Of a DNA stretch of 64,000 bases, positions 41,701-54,500 are shown piece by piece; position 1 is the stretch's first letter; each line of letters begins with the position of its first letter. This stretch comes from Aegilops tauschii subsp. strangulata (taxonomy: Eukaryota > Streptophyta > Magnoliopsida > Poales > Poaceae): positions 243,328,622 through 243,392,621 of the forward strand of contig NC_053039.3 of NCBI RefSeq assembly GCF_002575655.3, read 5' to 3'. A model generated the notes under the pieces. That model ran no database searches, was not told the origin of the DNA, and saw only the letters and a program-made list of their open reading frames with translations. The position numbers were made by a program, and so were the translations under genes.

Positions 41701-42704
41701 AAAAGTCATCAATCCACGCAAACTGTCATTCATGCTTTGCTTAATATTACATGCATCTATTTCTAATATTTTCAACTTCTCGCGGTGCATGTGGAAAGTA
41801 AAAAATGATTTTATTTTTGCTAGGAAGAAGCTTTCTCTCCTCAGGTTCGTGATGTTGTTGCGGCTATCGTAGTTGCAGTACTGTTCAATGGGCTTGACCA
41901 ATTAATGGTGATTCCACTATCCATTCTCAACACACAGAGGATTTAATGGAGATGGAAAGGAATAAACTCCCTGCTCAAGGGGAATAGCTCAACTCATATC
42001 TTACAATTGCATGAGCAAAAAAAATCACGAATGAAGGTTTTTGAAAAACAAAAATCCTTGGATTTGCTGGCTCAATAGGCGCTAGGAATTGGTGTTTCAA
42101 TTCATTACTCTGATGACGCAAGTTTCAGCAGAATTAAGATTCAGGCAGCAGCTCATCCACTCTCACCCCCTTGCAAGCTCAAGCTTCAACCCTGTGTTTT
42201 GGTGCCAAGGTTGTCGCCATATCTAACTTAACTAGGTAACTTATCTCATGGACAATGTTTCTTTGGCTAGAGAAATTGTAAGCAGGAATGTCAATTCGAT
42301 GTTGTTCGCTGGGAGATGAGATCAAATCTTGCTAATTTTTTAGTATCTCAAACCATAATGATCACTCCATATTTCATATCCCTCATTCTCTTAGTGATGA
42401 TGCGCACAATTGTGCTCACGAGGCTCTCAACTACTCTACATTTGTATTTTTTTATTTGTTCCGACTCATAGTACTCTCACCGGCCTTATGGTGATAATCA
42501 TGCTTTGTAGAACGCCAATTTTGATGGATATTTTGTCCGTGTTGTTGTTGCTAATGCAAATCTTAATCTCCTTTCCTTAAGATCCCAATTCCCATTTGCT
42601 CCGAAGCCACTGCTACTTCTTTTCTCTTTATACAGGCTTTCAATGGTTCAATGTGCCTCTGCAATTTGAAGGGATGTCAGAAGGGTGATTTTCCAGGGTC
42701 ATAA
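41701..42704. other. AT-rich stretch, possible LINE remnants
   Basis: Short blocks such as VRRVIFQGHNEG near 42677-42712 and SLSDDAHNCAHEALN near 42390 resemble plant LINE RNase H ends on the plus strand, but similarity is weak and no continuous gene exists. Confidence 0.35.
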
Positions 42705-44423
42705 TGAAGGAAATCTGCCCTAGAGGCAATAATAAGTTGTTATTTATATTTACTTATATCATGATAAATGTTTATTATTCATAGTAGAATTGTATTAACC
42801 GGAAACTTAGTACATGTGTGAATACATAGACAAACAGAGTGTCCCTAGTATGCCTCTACTAGACTAGCTCGTTAATCAAAGATGGTTAAGTTTCCTAACC
42901 ATAGACATGTGTTGTCATTTGATGAATGGGATCACATCATTAGAGAATGATGTGATGGACAAGACCCATCCGTTAGCTTAGCACTATGACCGTTTAGTTT
43001 ATTGCTATTGATTTCTTCATGACTTATACATGTTCCTATGACTATGAGATTATGCAACTCCCGAATACCGGAGGAACACTTAGTGTGCTATCAAACGTCA
43101 CAACGTAAATGGGTGATTATAAAGATGCTCTACATGTGTCTCCGATGGTGTTTGTTGAGTTGGCATAGATCGAGATTAGGATTTTTCACTCCGAGTATCG
43201 GAGAGGTATCTCTGGGCCCTCTCTGTAATGCTCATCACTATAAGCCTTGCAAGCAATGTGACTAATGAGTTAGTTGCGGGATGATGCATTAAGGAACGAG
43301 TAAAGAGACTTTCTGGTAACGAGATTGAACTAGGTATGGTGATACCGACGATCGAATCTCGGGCAAGTAACATACCGATGACAAAGGGAACAACGTATGT
43401 TGTTATGCGGTTTGACCGATAAAGATCTTCGTAGAGTATGTAGGAGCCAATATGAGCATCCTGGTTCCGCTATTGGTTATTGACCGGAGATGTGTCTCGG
43501 TCATGTCTACATAGTTCTCGAACCCGTAGGGTCCACACGCTTAACGTTCAATGACGATTTGTATTATGAGTTATGTGATTTGATGTACCGAAGTTTGTTC
43601 GGAGTCCCGGATGAGATTACGGACATGACGAGGAGTCTCGAAATGGTTGAGACATAAAGATTCATATATTGGAAGGTTACATTCGGACACCGAAATGGTT
43701 CGGGTCGTTTCGGAGTACCGTGGGTTACCGGAACCCCCCCCCCCCCGGGGAAGTTATTGGGCCTCATGGGCCTAGTGGTGGAAGAGAGGAGGCAGGCCAG
43801 GGAGTGGCGCGCGCCCCCCTAGCCCAAACCGAATTGGACTAGGTTGGGGGGGGGGGCGCCCCCCTTTCCTTCTCTTCTCCTCCTCCTTCCCCCCTTCTCC
43901 TTGTGGGAATAGGAAAGGGGGGAATCCTACTTGGAGTAGGACTCCCCCCCTTGGGCGCGCCACACCTTGGCCGATCTCCTCCTCCCTCCCCCCTTATATA
44001 CGTGGGAGGGGGGCACCCCAAAGGCACACCAAAGTTTCTCTTAGCCATGTGCGGTACCCCCCCTCCGCAGTTACACACCTCGTTCATATCGCCGTAGTGC
44101 TTAGGCGAAGCCCTACGCCGGTAACTTTATCATCACCGTCACCACGCCGTCGTGCTGATGAAACTCTCCCTCGGCCTCAACTGGATCAAGAGTTCGAGGG
44201 ACGTCACCGAGCTGAACGTGTGCTGATCGCAGAGGTGCCATGCGTTCGATACTTTGATCGGTTGGATCGTGAAGACGTTTGACTACATCAACCGCGTTAC
44301 TAAACGCTTCTGCTTTCGGTCTACGAGGGTATGTGGACACACTCTCCCTGCTCGTTGCTATGCTTCTCCTACATAGATCTTGCAGGATCATAGGAAAATT
44401 TTGAAATACTACGTTCCCCAACA
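42705..44423 (+). repeat. 5' LTR of second Angela-like Copia element
   Basis: Begins TGAAGGAAATCTGCCCTAG, ends ACGTTCCCCAACA (1719 bp). A TATA-like cttatata lies at about 43993-44000. The 5 bp before it (cataa) should duplicate beyond the 3' LTR, outside the window. Confidence 0.92.
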
Positions 44424-44424
44424 G

Positions 44425-44441
44425 TGGCATCCGAGCCAGGT
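44425..44441 (+). other. Primer-binding site, tRNA-iMet type (Angela-like)
   Basis: tggcatccgagccaggt directly after the LTR, a diverged form of the BARE/Angela primer site. Confidence 0.8.
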
Positions 44442-45659
44442 CTATGCGTAGATGTTAAATGCACGAGTAGAACACAAAGAGTTGTGGGCGATAATAGTCA
44501 TACTGCTTACCAGCATGTCATACTTTGATTCGGCGGTATTGTTGGATGAAGCGGCCCAGACCTACATTACATGACCGCGTTCATGAGACCGGTTTTACCG
44601 CCGTGCTTCGCACACAGGTGGCTAGTGGGTGTCTGTTTCTCCAACTTTAGTTGAATCTAGTTTGACTACGCCCGGTCCTTGTTGAAGGTTAAAACAACAC
44701 ACTTGACAAAAAATCATTGTGGTTTTTGATGCGTAGGTAAGAACGGTTCTTACTAGAAGCCCGTAGCAGCCACGTAAAACTTGCAACTACAAAGTAGAGG
44801 ACGTCTAACTTGTTTTTGCAGGGCTTGCTGTGATGTGATATGGTCAAGACGTGATGATATATAAATTGTTGTATGAGATGATCATGTTTTGTAACAGTTA
44901 TCGGCAACTGGCAGGAGCCATATGGTTGTCGCTTTATTGTATGAAATGCAATCGCCATGTAATTGCTTTACTTTATCACTAAGCGGTAGTGATATTCATA
45001 GAAGCAATAGTTGGCGAGACGACAACGATGCTTCGATGGTGATCAAGGTGTCAAGCCGGTGACGATGGTGATCATGACGGTGCTTTGGAGATGGAGATCA
45101 AAGGCACAAGATGATGATGGCCATATCATATCACTTATATTGATTGTATGTGATGTTTATCCTTTATGCATCTTATTTTTCTTATTACGGCGGTAGCATT
45201 ATAAGATGATCTCTCACTAAAATTTCAAGGTACAAGTGTTCTCCCTGAGTATGCACCGTTGCTACAGTTCGTCGGGCTAAGACACCACGTGATGATCGGG
45301 TGTGATAAGCTCTACGTTCACATACAACGGGTGCAAGCCAGTTTTGCACACGCAGAATACTCGGGTTAAACTTGACGAGCCTAGCATATGCAGATATGGC
45401 CTCGGAAGACTGAGACTGAAAGGTCGAGCGCGAATCATATAGTAGATATGATCAACATAGTGATGTTCACCATTGAAAACTACTCCATCTCACGTGATGA
45501 TCGGACATGGTTTAGTTGATATGGATCACGTGATCACTTAGATGATAAGAGGGATGTCTATATAAGTGGGAGTTCTTAAGTAATATGATTAATTGAACTT
45601 TAATTTATCATGAACTTAGTACCTGATACTATTTTGCATGTCTATGTTGTTGTACGTAA
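44442..45659 (+). other. Untranslated leader of the Angela-like element
   Basis: About 1.2 kb between primer site and gag, without a protein gene, as in BARE/Angela elements, which have a long leader with packaging function. Confidence 0.7.
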
Positions 45660-46480
45660 ATGGCCCGTGCTACTGTTCCGTTGAATTTTAATGCGTCCTA
45701 GAGAAAGCTAAGTTGAAAGATGATGGTAGCAACTACACGGACTGAGTCCGTAACTTGAGGATTATCCTCATTGCTGCACAGAAGAATTACATCCTGGAAG
45801 CACTGCTAGGTGCAAGACCCGCTGCAGGAGCAACGCCGGACGTTATGAACACCTGGCAGAGAAAAGCTGATGACTACTTGATAAGTTCAGTGTGCCATGC
45901 TTTACGGCTTGGAACCGGGACTTCAACGACGTTTTGAACGTCATGGAGCATATGAGATGTTCCATGAGTTGAAGTTAATATTTCAAGCAAATGCCCGGAT
46001 TGAGAGATATGAAGTCTCCAATAAGTTCTACAGCTGCAAACTGGAGGAGAATAATTCTGTCACTGAACATATACTCAAAATGTCTGGGTACCATAATCAC
46101 TTGACTCAACTGGGAGTTAATCTTCCGGTTGATAGTGTCATTGACAGAGTTGTTCAATCACTGCCACCAAGCTACAAAAGCTTCATGATGAACTATAATA
46201 TGCAAGGGATGGATAAGACAATTCGTGAGCTCTTCGCAATGCTGAAGGCTGCGGAGGTAGAAATCAAGAAGGATCATCAAGTGTTGATGGTTAACAAGAC
46301 CACTAGTTTCAAGAAAAAGGGTAAAGGGAACTTCAAGAAGAACGGCAAGCAAGTTGCTGCTCAAGTGAAGAAGCCCAAGTCTGGACCTAAGCTTGAGACT
46401 GAGTGCTTCTACTGCAAAGGGACTGGTCACTGGAAGCGGAACTACCCCAAGTATTTGGCGGATAAGAAGGATGGCAAAGT
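45660..46480 (+). pseudogene. gag of Angela-like Copia element
   Basis: ATG at 45660, but a TAG occurs 13 codons on (ttttaatgcgtcctag) and another stop follows near 45744. From about 45897 the frame is open: HELKLIFQANARIERYEVSN and HLTQLGVNLPVDSVIDRVVQ are the gag capsid. The zinc knuckle reads CFYCKGTGHWKRNY, so the last Cys of CX2CX4HX4C is Tyr. Confidence 0.88.
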
Positions 46481-47174
46481 GAAAGGTATATTTGATATAC
46501 ATGTTATTGAAGTGTACCTTACTAATGCTCGTAGTAGCGCCTGGGTATTTAATACTAGTTCTGTTGCTCATATTTGCAACTCGAAACAGGGGCTACAGAT
46601 TAAGCGAAGGTTGGCTAAGGACGAGGTGACGATGCGCGTGGGAAATGGTTCCAAAGTCGATGTGATCGCCGTCGGCACGCAACCTCTACATCTACGTTCG
46701 GGATTAGTTTTAGACCTGAATAATTGTTATTTGGTGCCAGCGTTAAGCATGAACATTATATCTGGATCTTGTTTGATGCGAGACGGTTATTCATTTAAAT
46801 CAAAGAATAATGGTTGTTCTATTTATATGAGTAATATCTTTTATGGTTATGCACCCTTGATGAGTGGTCTATTTTTGTTGAATCTCGATAGTAGTGATAC
46901 ACATATTCATAGTATTGAAGCCAAAAGATATAAGTTTAATAATGATAGTGCAACTTATTTGTGGCACTACCATTTAGGTCATATTGGTGTAAAGCTCATG
47001 AAGAAACTCCATACTGATGGGATTTTGGAATCACTTGATTATGAATCACTTGATGCTTGCGAACCATGCCTTATGGGTAAGATGACTAAGACTCCATTCT
47101 CCGGAACAATGGAGCGAGCAACCGACTTATTGGAAATAATACATACTGATGTATGCGATCCGATGAAGTGTTGA
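46481..47174 (+). pseudogene. Protease and GAG-pre-integrase of Angela-like element
   Basis: The aspartic protease site that should read DTGS is FNTSSVAHICN here, so the catalytic Asp is Asn. The pre-integrase domain follows (TYLWHYHLGHIGVKLMKKLH, DACEPCLMGKMTKTPF), then the start of the integrase (LLEIIHTDVCDP, first D of DDE), before a stop at 47172-47174. Confidence 0.88.
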
Positions 47175-47597
47175 GGCTCGCGGCGGGTATCATTATTTTC
47201 TGACCTTCACAGATAATTTGAGCAGATATGGGTATATCTACTTGATGAAACATAAATCTGAAACATTTGAAAGGTTCAAATAATTTCAGAGTGAAGTGGA
47301 AAATCACCGTAATAATAAAATAAAGTTTCTACGATCTGATCATGGAGGAGAATATTTGAGTTACGAGTTTGGTCTTCATTTGAAACAATGCGGAATAGTT
47401 TCGCAACTCACGCCACCTAGAACACCACAGCATAATGGTGTGTCCGAACATCGTAACCATACTTTATTAGATATGGTGCAATCTATGATGTCTCTTACCG
47501 ATTTACCACTATTTTTTTGGGGTTATGCATTAGAGACAGCTACATTCACGTGAAATAGGGCACCGTCTAAATCCGTTGAGACGACACTGTATGAACT
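47175..47597 (+). pseudogene. Integrase core of Angela-like element
   Basis: Continues with FTDNLSRYGYIYLMKHKSET, a stop at 47279-47281, then KIKFLRSDHGGEYLSYEF (second D) and TPQHNGVSEHRNHTLLDM (third acidic residue E). A TGA near 47552 ends this segment. The integrase would insert cDNA into chromosomes; stops inactivate it. Confidence 0.88.
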
Positions 47598-48869
47598 ATG
47601 CATTTGCGGTTTCTTAAAGTTTGGGGCTGCGATGCTTATGTGAAAAAGCTTCAACCTGATAAGCTCGAACCCAAATCGGAGAAATGTGTCTTCATAGGAT
47701 ACCCAAAAGAAACTATTGGGTACACCTTCTATCACAGATCCGAAGGAAAGACATTCGTTGCTAAGAATGGATTCTTTCTAGAGAAGGAGTTTCTCTCGAA
47801 AGAAGTGAGTGGGAGGAAAGTAGAACTTGATGAGGTAACTGTACCTGCTCCCTTATTGGAAAGTAGTTCATCACAGAAATCTGTTTCTATGACTCCTACA
47901 CCAATTAGTGAGGAAGGTAATGATGATGATCATATAACTTTAGATCAAGTTACTACCGAACCTCGTAGGTCAACCAGAGTAAGATCCGCACCAGAGTGGT
48001 ACGGTAATCCTATTCTGGAGGTCATGTTACTTGACCAAGGCGAACCTACGAACTATGATGAAGCGATGGTGAGCCCAGAATCCGCAAAATGGCTTGAGGC
48101 CATGAAATCTGAGATGGGATCCATGTATGAGAACAAAGTGTGGACTTTGGTTGACTTGCTCGATGATCGGCAAGCCATAGAGAATAAATGGATCTTCAAG
48201 AAGAAGACTGACGCTGATGGTAATGTTACTGTCTACAAAGCTCGACTTGTTGCAAAAGGTTTTCCACAAGTTCAAGGAGTTGAGTATGATGAGACCTTCT
48301 CACCCGTAGCGATGCTTAAGTCTATCCGAATCATGTTAGAAATTGCTACATTTTATGATTATGAAATTTGGCAAATGGATGTCAAAAATGCATTCCTTAA
48401 TGGATATCTTAAAGAAGAGTTGTATATGATGCAACCAGAAGGTTTTGTCGATCCAAAAGGTGCTAACAAAGTGTGCAAGCTCCACCGATCCATTTATGGA
48501 CTGGTGCAAGCCTCTCGGAGTTGGAATATACGCTTTGATAGTGTGATCAAAGCATATGATTTTATACAGACTTTTGGAGAAGCCTGTATTTACAAGAAAG
48601 TGAGTGGGAGCTTTGTAGCATTTCTGATATTATATGTGGATGACATATTGTTGATCGGAAATGATACTGAATTTCTGAATAGCATAAAAGGATACTTGAA
48701 TAAGAATTTTCCAATGAAATACCTCGGTGAAGCTGCTTATATATTGGGCATCAAGATCTATAGAGATAGATCAAGACGCTTAATTGGACTTTCACAGAGC
48801 ACATACCTTGATAAAGTTTTGAAGAAGTTCAAAATGGATCAAGTAAAGAAAGGGTTCTTGCATGTGTAA
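47598..48869 (+). pseudogene. Reverse transcriptase of Angela-like element
   Basis: A long open frame of 423 codons. Contains the integrase C-terminal region (RSEGKTFVAKNGFFLEKEF), WIFKKKTDADGNVTVYKARL, the RT core (YDETFSPVAMLKSIRIML, MDVKNAFLNGYLKEELYMMQ) and the catalytic YVDDILLIGND. It ends at TAA 48867-48869 after KKGFLHV, just before RNase H. Apart from its separation from neighbours, the domain looks complete. Confidence 0.9.
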
Positions 48870-49596
48870 CAAGGTGTGAAGTTGAGTCAGACTCAATGCC
48901 CGACCACTGCAGAAGATGGAGAGAAAATGAAAGTCATTCCCTATGCTTCAGCCATAGGTTCTATCATGTATGCAATGCTGTGTACCAGACCTGATGTGTG
49001 CCTTGCCATTAGTTTAGCAGGGAGGTACCAAAGTAATCCAGGAGTGTATCACTGGACAGTGGTCAAGAACATCCTGAAATACCTGAAAAGGACTAAGGAT
49101 ATGTTTCTCATTTATGGAGGTGACAAAGAGCTCGTCGTAAATGGTTACGTCGATGCAAGCTTTGACACTTATCCGGATGACTCTAAGTCACAAACCGGAT
49201 ACATATTTATATTGAATGGTGGAGCTGTCAGTTGGTGCAGTTCTAAACGGAGCGTCGTGGCGGGATCTACGTGTGAAGTGGAGTACATAGCTGCTTCGGA
49301 AGCAGCAAATGAAGGAGTCTGGATGAAGGAGTTCATATCCGATCTAGGTGTCATACCTAGTGCATCGGGTCCAATGGAAATCTTTTGTGACAATACTGGT
49401 GCAATTGCCTTGGCAAAGGAATCCATATTTCACAAGAGAACCAAGCACATCAAGAGACGATTCAATTCCATCCACGATCAAGTCAAGGAGGGAGACATAG
49501 AGATTTGCAAGATACATACAGATCTGAATGTTGCAGACCTGTTGACTAACCCTCTCTCACGAGCAAAACATGATCAGCACCAAGACTCCATGGGTG
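48870..49596 (+). pseudogene. RNase H end of Angela-like pol, cut by Gypsy LTR
   Basis: IPYA-type block (VIPYASAIGSIMYAMLCTRP), then the RNase H domain: YVDASFDTYPDDSKSQTGYI (first D), SVVAGSTCEVEYIAASEA (E), EIFCDNTGAIALAKE (D), ending HTDLNVADLLTNPLSRAKHD. It runs into the Gypsy LTR at 49597; gggtg (49592-49596) is that LTR's flanking pentamer. The Angela polypurine tract and 3' LTR are outside the window. Confidence 0.88.
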
Positions 49597-51098
49597 TGAT
49601 GACCCACAAGTATAGGGGATCTATCGTAGTCCTTTCGATAAGTAAGAGTGTCGAACCCAATGAGGAGCAGAAGGAAATGATAAGCAGTTTTCAGTAAGGT
49701 ATTCTCTGCAAGCACTGAAATTATCGGTAACAGATAGTTTTGTGATAAGGTAATTTGTAACGGGTAACAAGTAATGAAAGTAAATAAGGTGCAGCAAGGT
49801 GGCACAATCCTTTTTGTAGCAAAGGACAAGCCTGGACAAACTCTTATATAGAGAAAAGCGCTCTCAAGGACACATGGGAATTATCGTCAAGCTAGTTTTC
49901 ATCACGCTCATATGATTCGCGTTCGTTACTTTGATAATTCGGTATGTGGGTGGAGCGGTGCTTGGGTGCTGCCCTTCCTTGGACAAGCATCCCACTTATG
50001 ATTAACCCCTATTGCAAGCATCCGCAACTACAAAAGAAGTATTAAGGTAAACCTAACCACAGCATGAAACATATGGATCCAAATCAGCCCCTTACGAAGC
50101 AACACATAAACTAGGGTTTAAGCTTCTATCACTCTAGCAACCCATCATCTACTTACTACTTCCGAATGCCTTCCTCTAGGCCCAAATAATGGTGAAGTGT
50201 CATGTAGTCGACGTTCACATAACACCACTAGAGGAAACACAACATACATCTCATCAAAATATCGAACGAATGCCAAATTCACATGACTACTTATAGCAAG
50301 ACTTCTCCCATGTCCTCAGGGACAAACGTAACCACTCACAAATCATATTCATGTTCATAATCAGAGGGGTATTAATATGCATAAAGGATCTGAACATATG
50401 ATCTTCCACCAAATAAACCAACTAGCATCAACTACAAGGAGTAATCAACACTACTAGCAACCCACAGGTACCAATCTGAGGCTTTGGGACAAAGATTGGA
50501 TACAAGAGATGAACTAGGGTTTTAGAGGAGATGGTGCTGGTGAAGATGTTGATGGAGATTAACCCCCTCCCGATGAGAGGATCGTTGGTGATGACGATGG
50601 CGATGATTTCCCCCTCCCGGAGGGAAGGTCCCCGGCAGAACAGCTCTGCCGGAGCCCTAGATTGGTTCCTCCAAGGTTCCGCCTCGTGGCGGCGGAGTTT
50701 CTTCCCGAAAGCTTGCTTATGATTTTTTCTTGGACGAAAGACTTCATATAGCAGAAGATGGGCACCGGAGGCCTGCCAGGGGGCCCACGAGGCAAGGGGG
50801 CGCCCCCCCCCCCCACCTTCATGGCCAGGGTGTGGGCCCCCTCTGGTACTTTCTTTTGCCAGTATTTTTTATTAATTCCAAAAATAACTTCCGTGAAGTT
50901 TCAGGATTTTTGGAGCTGTGCAGAATAGGTCTCTAATATTTGCTCCTTTTCCAGCCTAGAATTCCAGCTGCCGGCATTCTCCCTCTTCATGTAAACCTTG
51001 AAGAGAGAAAAGGCATAAGTATTGTGACATAACATGTAATAACAACCCATAATGCAATAAATATCGATATAAAAGCATGATGCAAAATGGACGTATCA
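49597..51098 (-). repeat. 3' LTR of Gypsy element C (same family as element B)
   Basis: Minus strand begins TGATACGTCCATTTTGCATC and ends ACTTGTGGGTCATCA (1502 bp). The polypurine tract AAGCTTGGGGGAGT lies directly before it on the minus strand (51099-51112), so it is the 3' LTR. TATA-like sequence lies near 49838. Inserted in the 3' end of the Angela-like internal region. Confidence 0.9.
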
Positions 51099-51590
51099 AC
51101 TCCCCCAAGCTTAGACCTCGCTTGTCCTCAAGCGGAAGCCGATAACTATAAATATGTCCACATGTTTAGAGATAGAGGAGTAGATAAAATAAAATACGGA
51201 CATGAGGGCATCATGATCATTCTTGTAACAGCAACATATATGGATATCGTCATATGATCTCTTATGCTCAAGTAATAATCTATTCACAATGTCAAGTGTG
51301 AATCAGAAACTTCATTGAGAACTAACAAACTATGCTCTCGGTCATTGAAGCAATTGCAATTTATCATAACATCGGAAAGAGTCAATATAAGAGCTTTTCA
51401 GCAAGTCCACATACTCAACTATCATTTAGTCTTTCACAATTGCTAACACTCACGCAATACTTATGTGTATGGAGTTTTAATTGGACACAGAGAAAGATAG
51501 GGGCTTATAGTGTTGCCTCCCAACCTTTTACCTCAAGGGTCATGTCAACAATAATAGTTCATGCTAACTTACATCCAATTGGATATATAT
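51099..51590 (-). other. 3' internal non-coding region of Gypsy element C
   Basis: Polypurine tract at 51099-51112 (minus), then about 480 bp of typical 3' untranslated sequence of this family. Interrupted at 51591 by element D; the pentamer before the insertion is tatat. Confidence 0.8.
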
Positions 51591-54500
51591 TGTGACGCCC
51601 CCGATTTGACCGTACACTAATCATGCACGCAAATGTGTACGATCAAGATCAGGGACTCACGGGAAGATATCACAACACAACTCTACAACATAAATAAGTC
51701 ATACAAGCATCAGAATACAAGCCAGGGGCCTCGAGGGCTCGAATACAAGTGCTCGATCATAGTCGAGTCAGCGGAAGCAACAATATCTGAGTACAGACAT
51801 AAGTTAAACAAGTTTGCCTTAAGAAGGCTAGCACAAAAGTAGCAACCATCGAAAAGGAAAGGCCTCCTGCCTGGGACCTCCTAACTACTCCTCGAAGCCG
51901 AACTCCACGTAGAATCATCCTCAGGGTCTCTAGCTCCTGGACTCCAGCATCTGGTTGCGGCAACCAGGTAGAAAGGAAAGGGGGAAAAGAGGAAGGAAAG
52001 CAACCGTGAGTACTCATCCAAAGTACTCGCAAGCAAGGAGCTACACTACATATGCATGGGTATATGTGTAAAGGGGCATATCAGTGGACTGAACTGCAGA
52101 ATGCCAGAATAAGAGGGGGATAGCTAGTCCTGTCGAAGACTACGCTTCTGGCCATCTCCATCCTGCAGCATGTAGAAGAGAGTAGATTGAAGTCCTCCAA
52201 GTAGCGTCGCATAGCATAATCCTACCCGGCGATCCCCTCGTCGTCACCCTGTTAGAGAGCGATCACCGGGTTATATCTGGCACTTGGAAGGGTGTGTTTT
52301 ATTAAGTATCCAGTTCTAGTTGTCATAAGGTCAAGGTACAACTCTGGGTCGTCCTTTTACTGAGGGACACGGCTATTCGAATAGATAAACTTCCCTGCAG
52401 GGGTGCACCACATAACCCAACACGCTCGATCCCATTTGGCCGGACACACTTTTCTGGGTCATGCCCGGCCTCGGAAGATCAACACGTCGCAGCCCCACCT
52501 AGGCTCAACAGAGAGGTCAACACGCCGGTCTAAATCCTATGCGCGCAGGGGTCTGGGCCCATCGCCCATTGCACACCTGCACGTTGCGTGCGCGGCCGGA
52601 AGCAGACCTAGCCTAGTAGGCGTTCCAGTCCAATCCGGCGCGCGCCGCTCCGTCGTTGACGTCAAGAAGAGCTTCGAATGATACCACGACGTCGGGATAC
52701 CCATAACTACTCCCGCGTAGATGGTTAGTGCGTATAGACCAAATGGCCAGACTCAGATCAAATACCCAGAACTCGTTAAGCGTGTTATTTATCCGCGAAC
52801 GCCGACCAGGGCCAGGCCCACCTCTCTCCTGGGTGGTCTCAACCTGCTCTGTCGCTCCGCCACAAAGTAACAGTCGGGGGCCGTCAGGAACCCAGGCCCA
52901 CCTCTACCGGGGTGGAGCCACCTGTCCTTTCAGCCCCCTCATCAGAATCACTTGCGGGTACTCCTCGAGCCGACCCGACTTTAGTCACCACATGTGTCAT
53001 GTATATAATGTATATAGTATATACCCATGATCACCTCCCGAAGTGATCACGGCCCAGTAGTATAACATGGCAGACGGACAAGAGTGTAGGGCCACTGATG
53101 GAACACTAGCATCCTATACTAGGCAGTAGGATAGCAGGTAAGGGTAACAACAGTAGAAGCAAGGGCAGGCTATGCATCAGTATAGGATTAACGGAAAGCA
53201 GTAACATGCTACACTACTCTAATGCAAGCAGTATAGAGAAGAATAGGCGATATCTGGTGATCAAGGGGGGGGGGGCTTGCCTGGTTGCTCTGGCAAGAAG
53301 GAAGGGTCGTCATCACCGTAGTCGAACTGGGGGTCGCCGGCAGTCTCGGGGTCTACCGGAGAGAAGAGGTGGAAGAAACAGTAAATACATAGCAAGCAAG
53401 TGCATAACAAGACATAACATGGCAAAGCGTAGCGATAGGAGTGTTCTAACGCAGTGCTACACGATACTGGCGAAGGGGGATAATATCCGGAAAGTTTTCC
53501 CGGAGTTAGGCATTTTTGGACAGATGAAACGGAGGGGGAATGTTGCGAGTTCGATAGGTTAGGGAGGTGTGGCGGACGAACGGGCTGCGTATCCGGATTC
53601 GTCTCGTCGTTCTGAGCAACTTTCATGTAGAAAACATTTTCATCCGAGTTACGGTTTAAAAGATATGAATTTTCAAAGATTATTTGAATTTCTGGAATTT
53701 ATTTATTAAATTAAATTCGAATTATCCAAAATAGTAATGGTGACGTCAGCATGTCGTATGTGTGACATCAGCAGTCAACTGTGCGCTGACCATGTCACCC
53801 TGACATGTGGGGCCCACATGTCAGCCTCTGTAGCTAATTAACTGGGTTAATTTAAACTACAAAAAACTTAATTAGATTGTGGGCCCTACTAGTCAGTGTC
53901 TGATTAGGGATTGGTTTAACTAACTAATTTAACTAATTGATTAATTAGTATTTTTATTTATTTATTTTAAAAGGTTTTATTGGTGGGCCCCGCATGTCAG
54001 CTGCTGGGATTGGCCCAGTCAGCATCGACCGAAGTCAACGGGTCAAAGGTGGGGCCTAGGGGCCCGCTGGTCAGTGACCCTGGGGGTGGGCCCCAGGCAC
54101 CACGTCGGACGCCGGCGGGAGGGCACTCCGGCGAGCCCGTACACGGCGGCGAGCCTCGGCCGTGGCCGGAATTCGGCCACACGGGTCCGTTTCACGCGCG
54201 CTTGGTCGCGTTCGAACGGCCAAGACGATCCGCGCCGGATGGTGGTAGTGGTTCGTCCGGATATGGCCGGAAACGGCATCGACGTTGAGCTTAGCGGCGG
54301 CGGGAGTTCGGGGTTGCACGAGCACGGCGATGGGAGGCACGGGAAGGCCAGATGTGGGGCTCTACGGGGCCCTGGGAGTGCCAGGAGCACGCGGGGACCA
54401 TCGGTGCGGGCGGAGGAGCTCGGGGTGCGCGAGCCCGGCAGCTATGGCGGACGGCGGCGATCGGTACTAGCAGGGAAGCTAGCAGGAGAGGAACCGGAGC

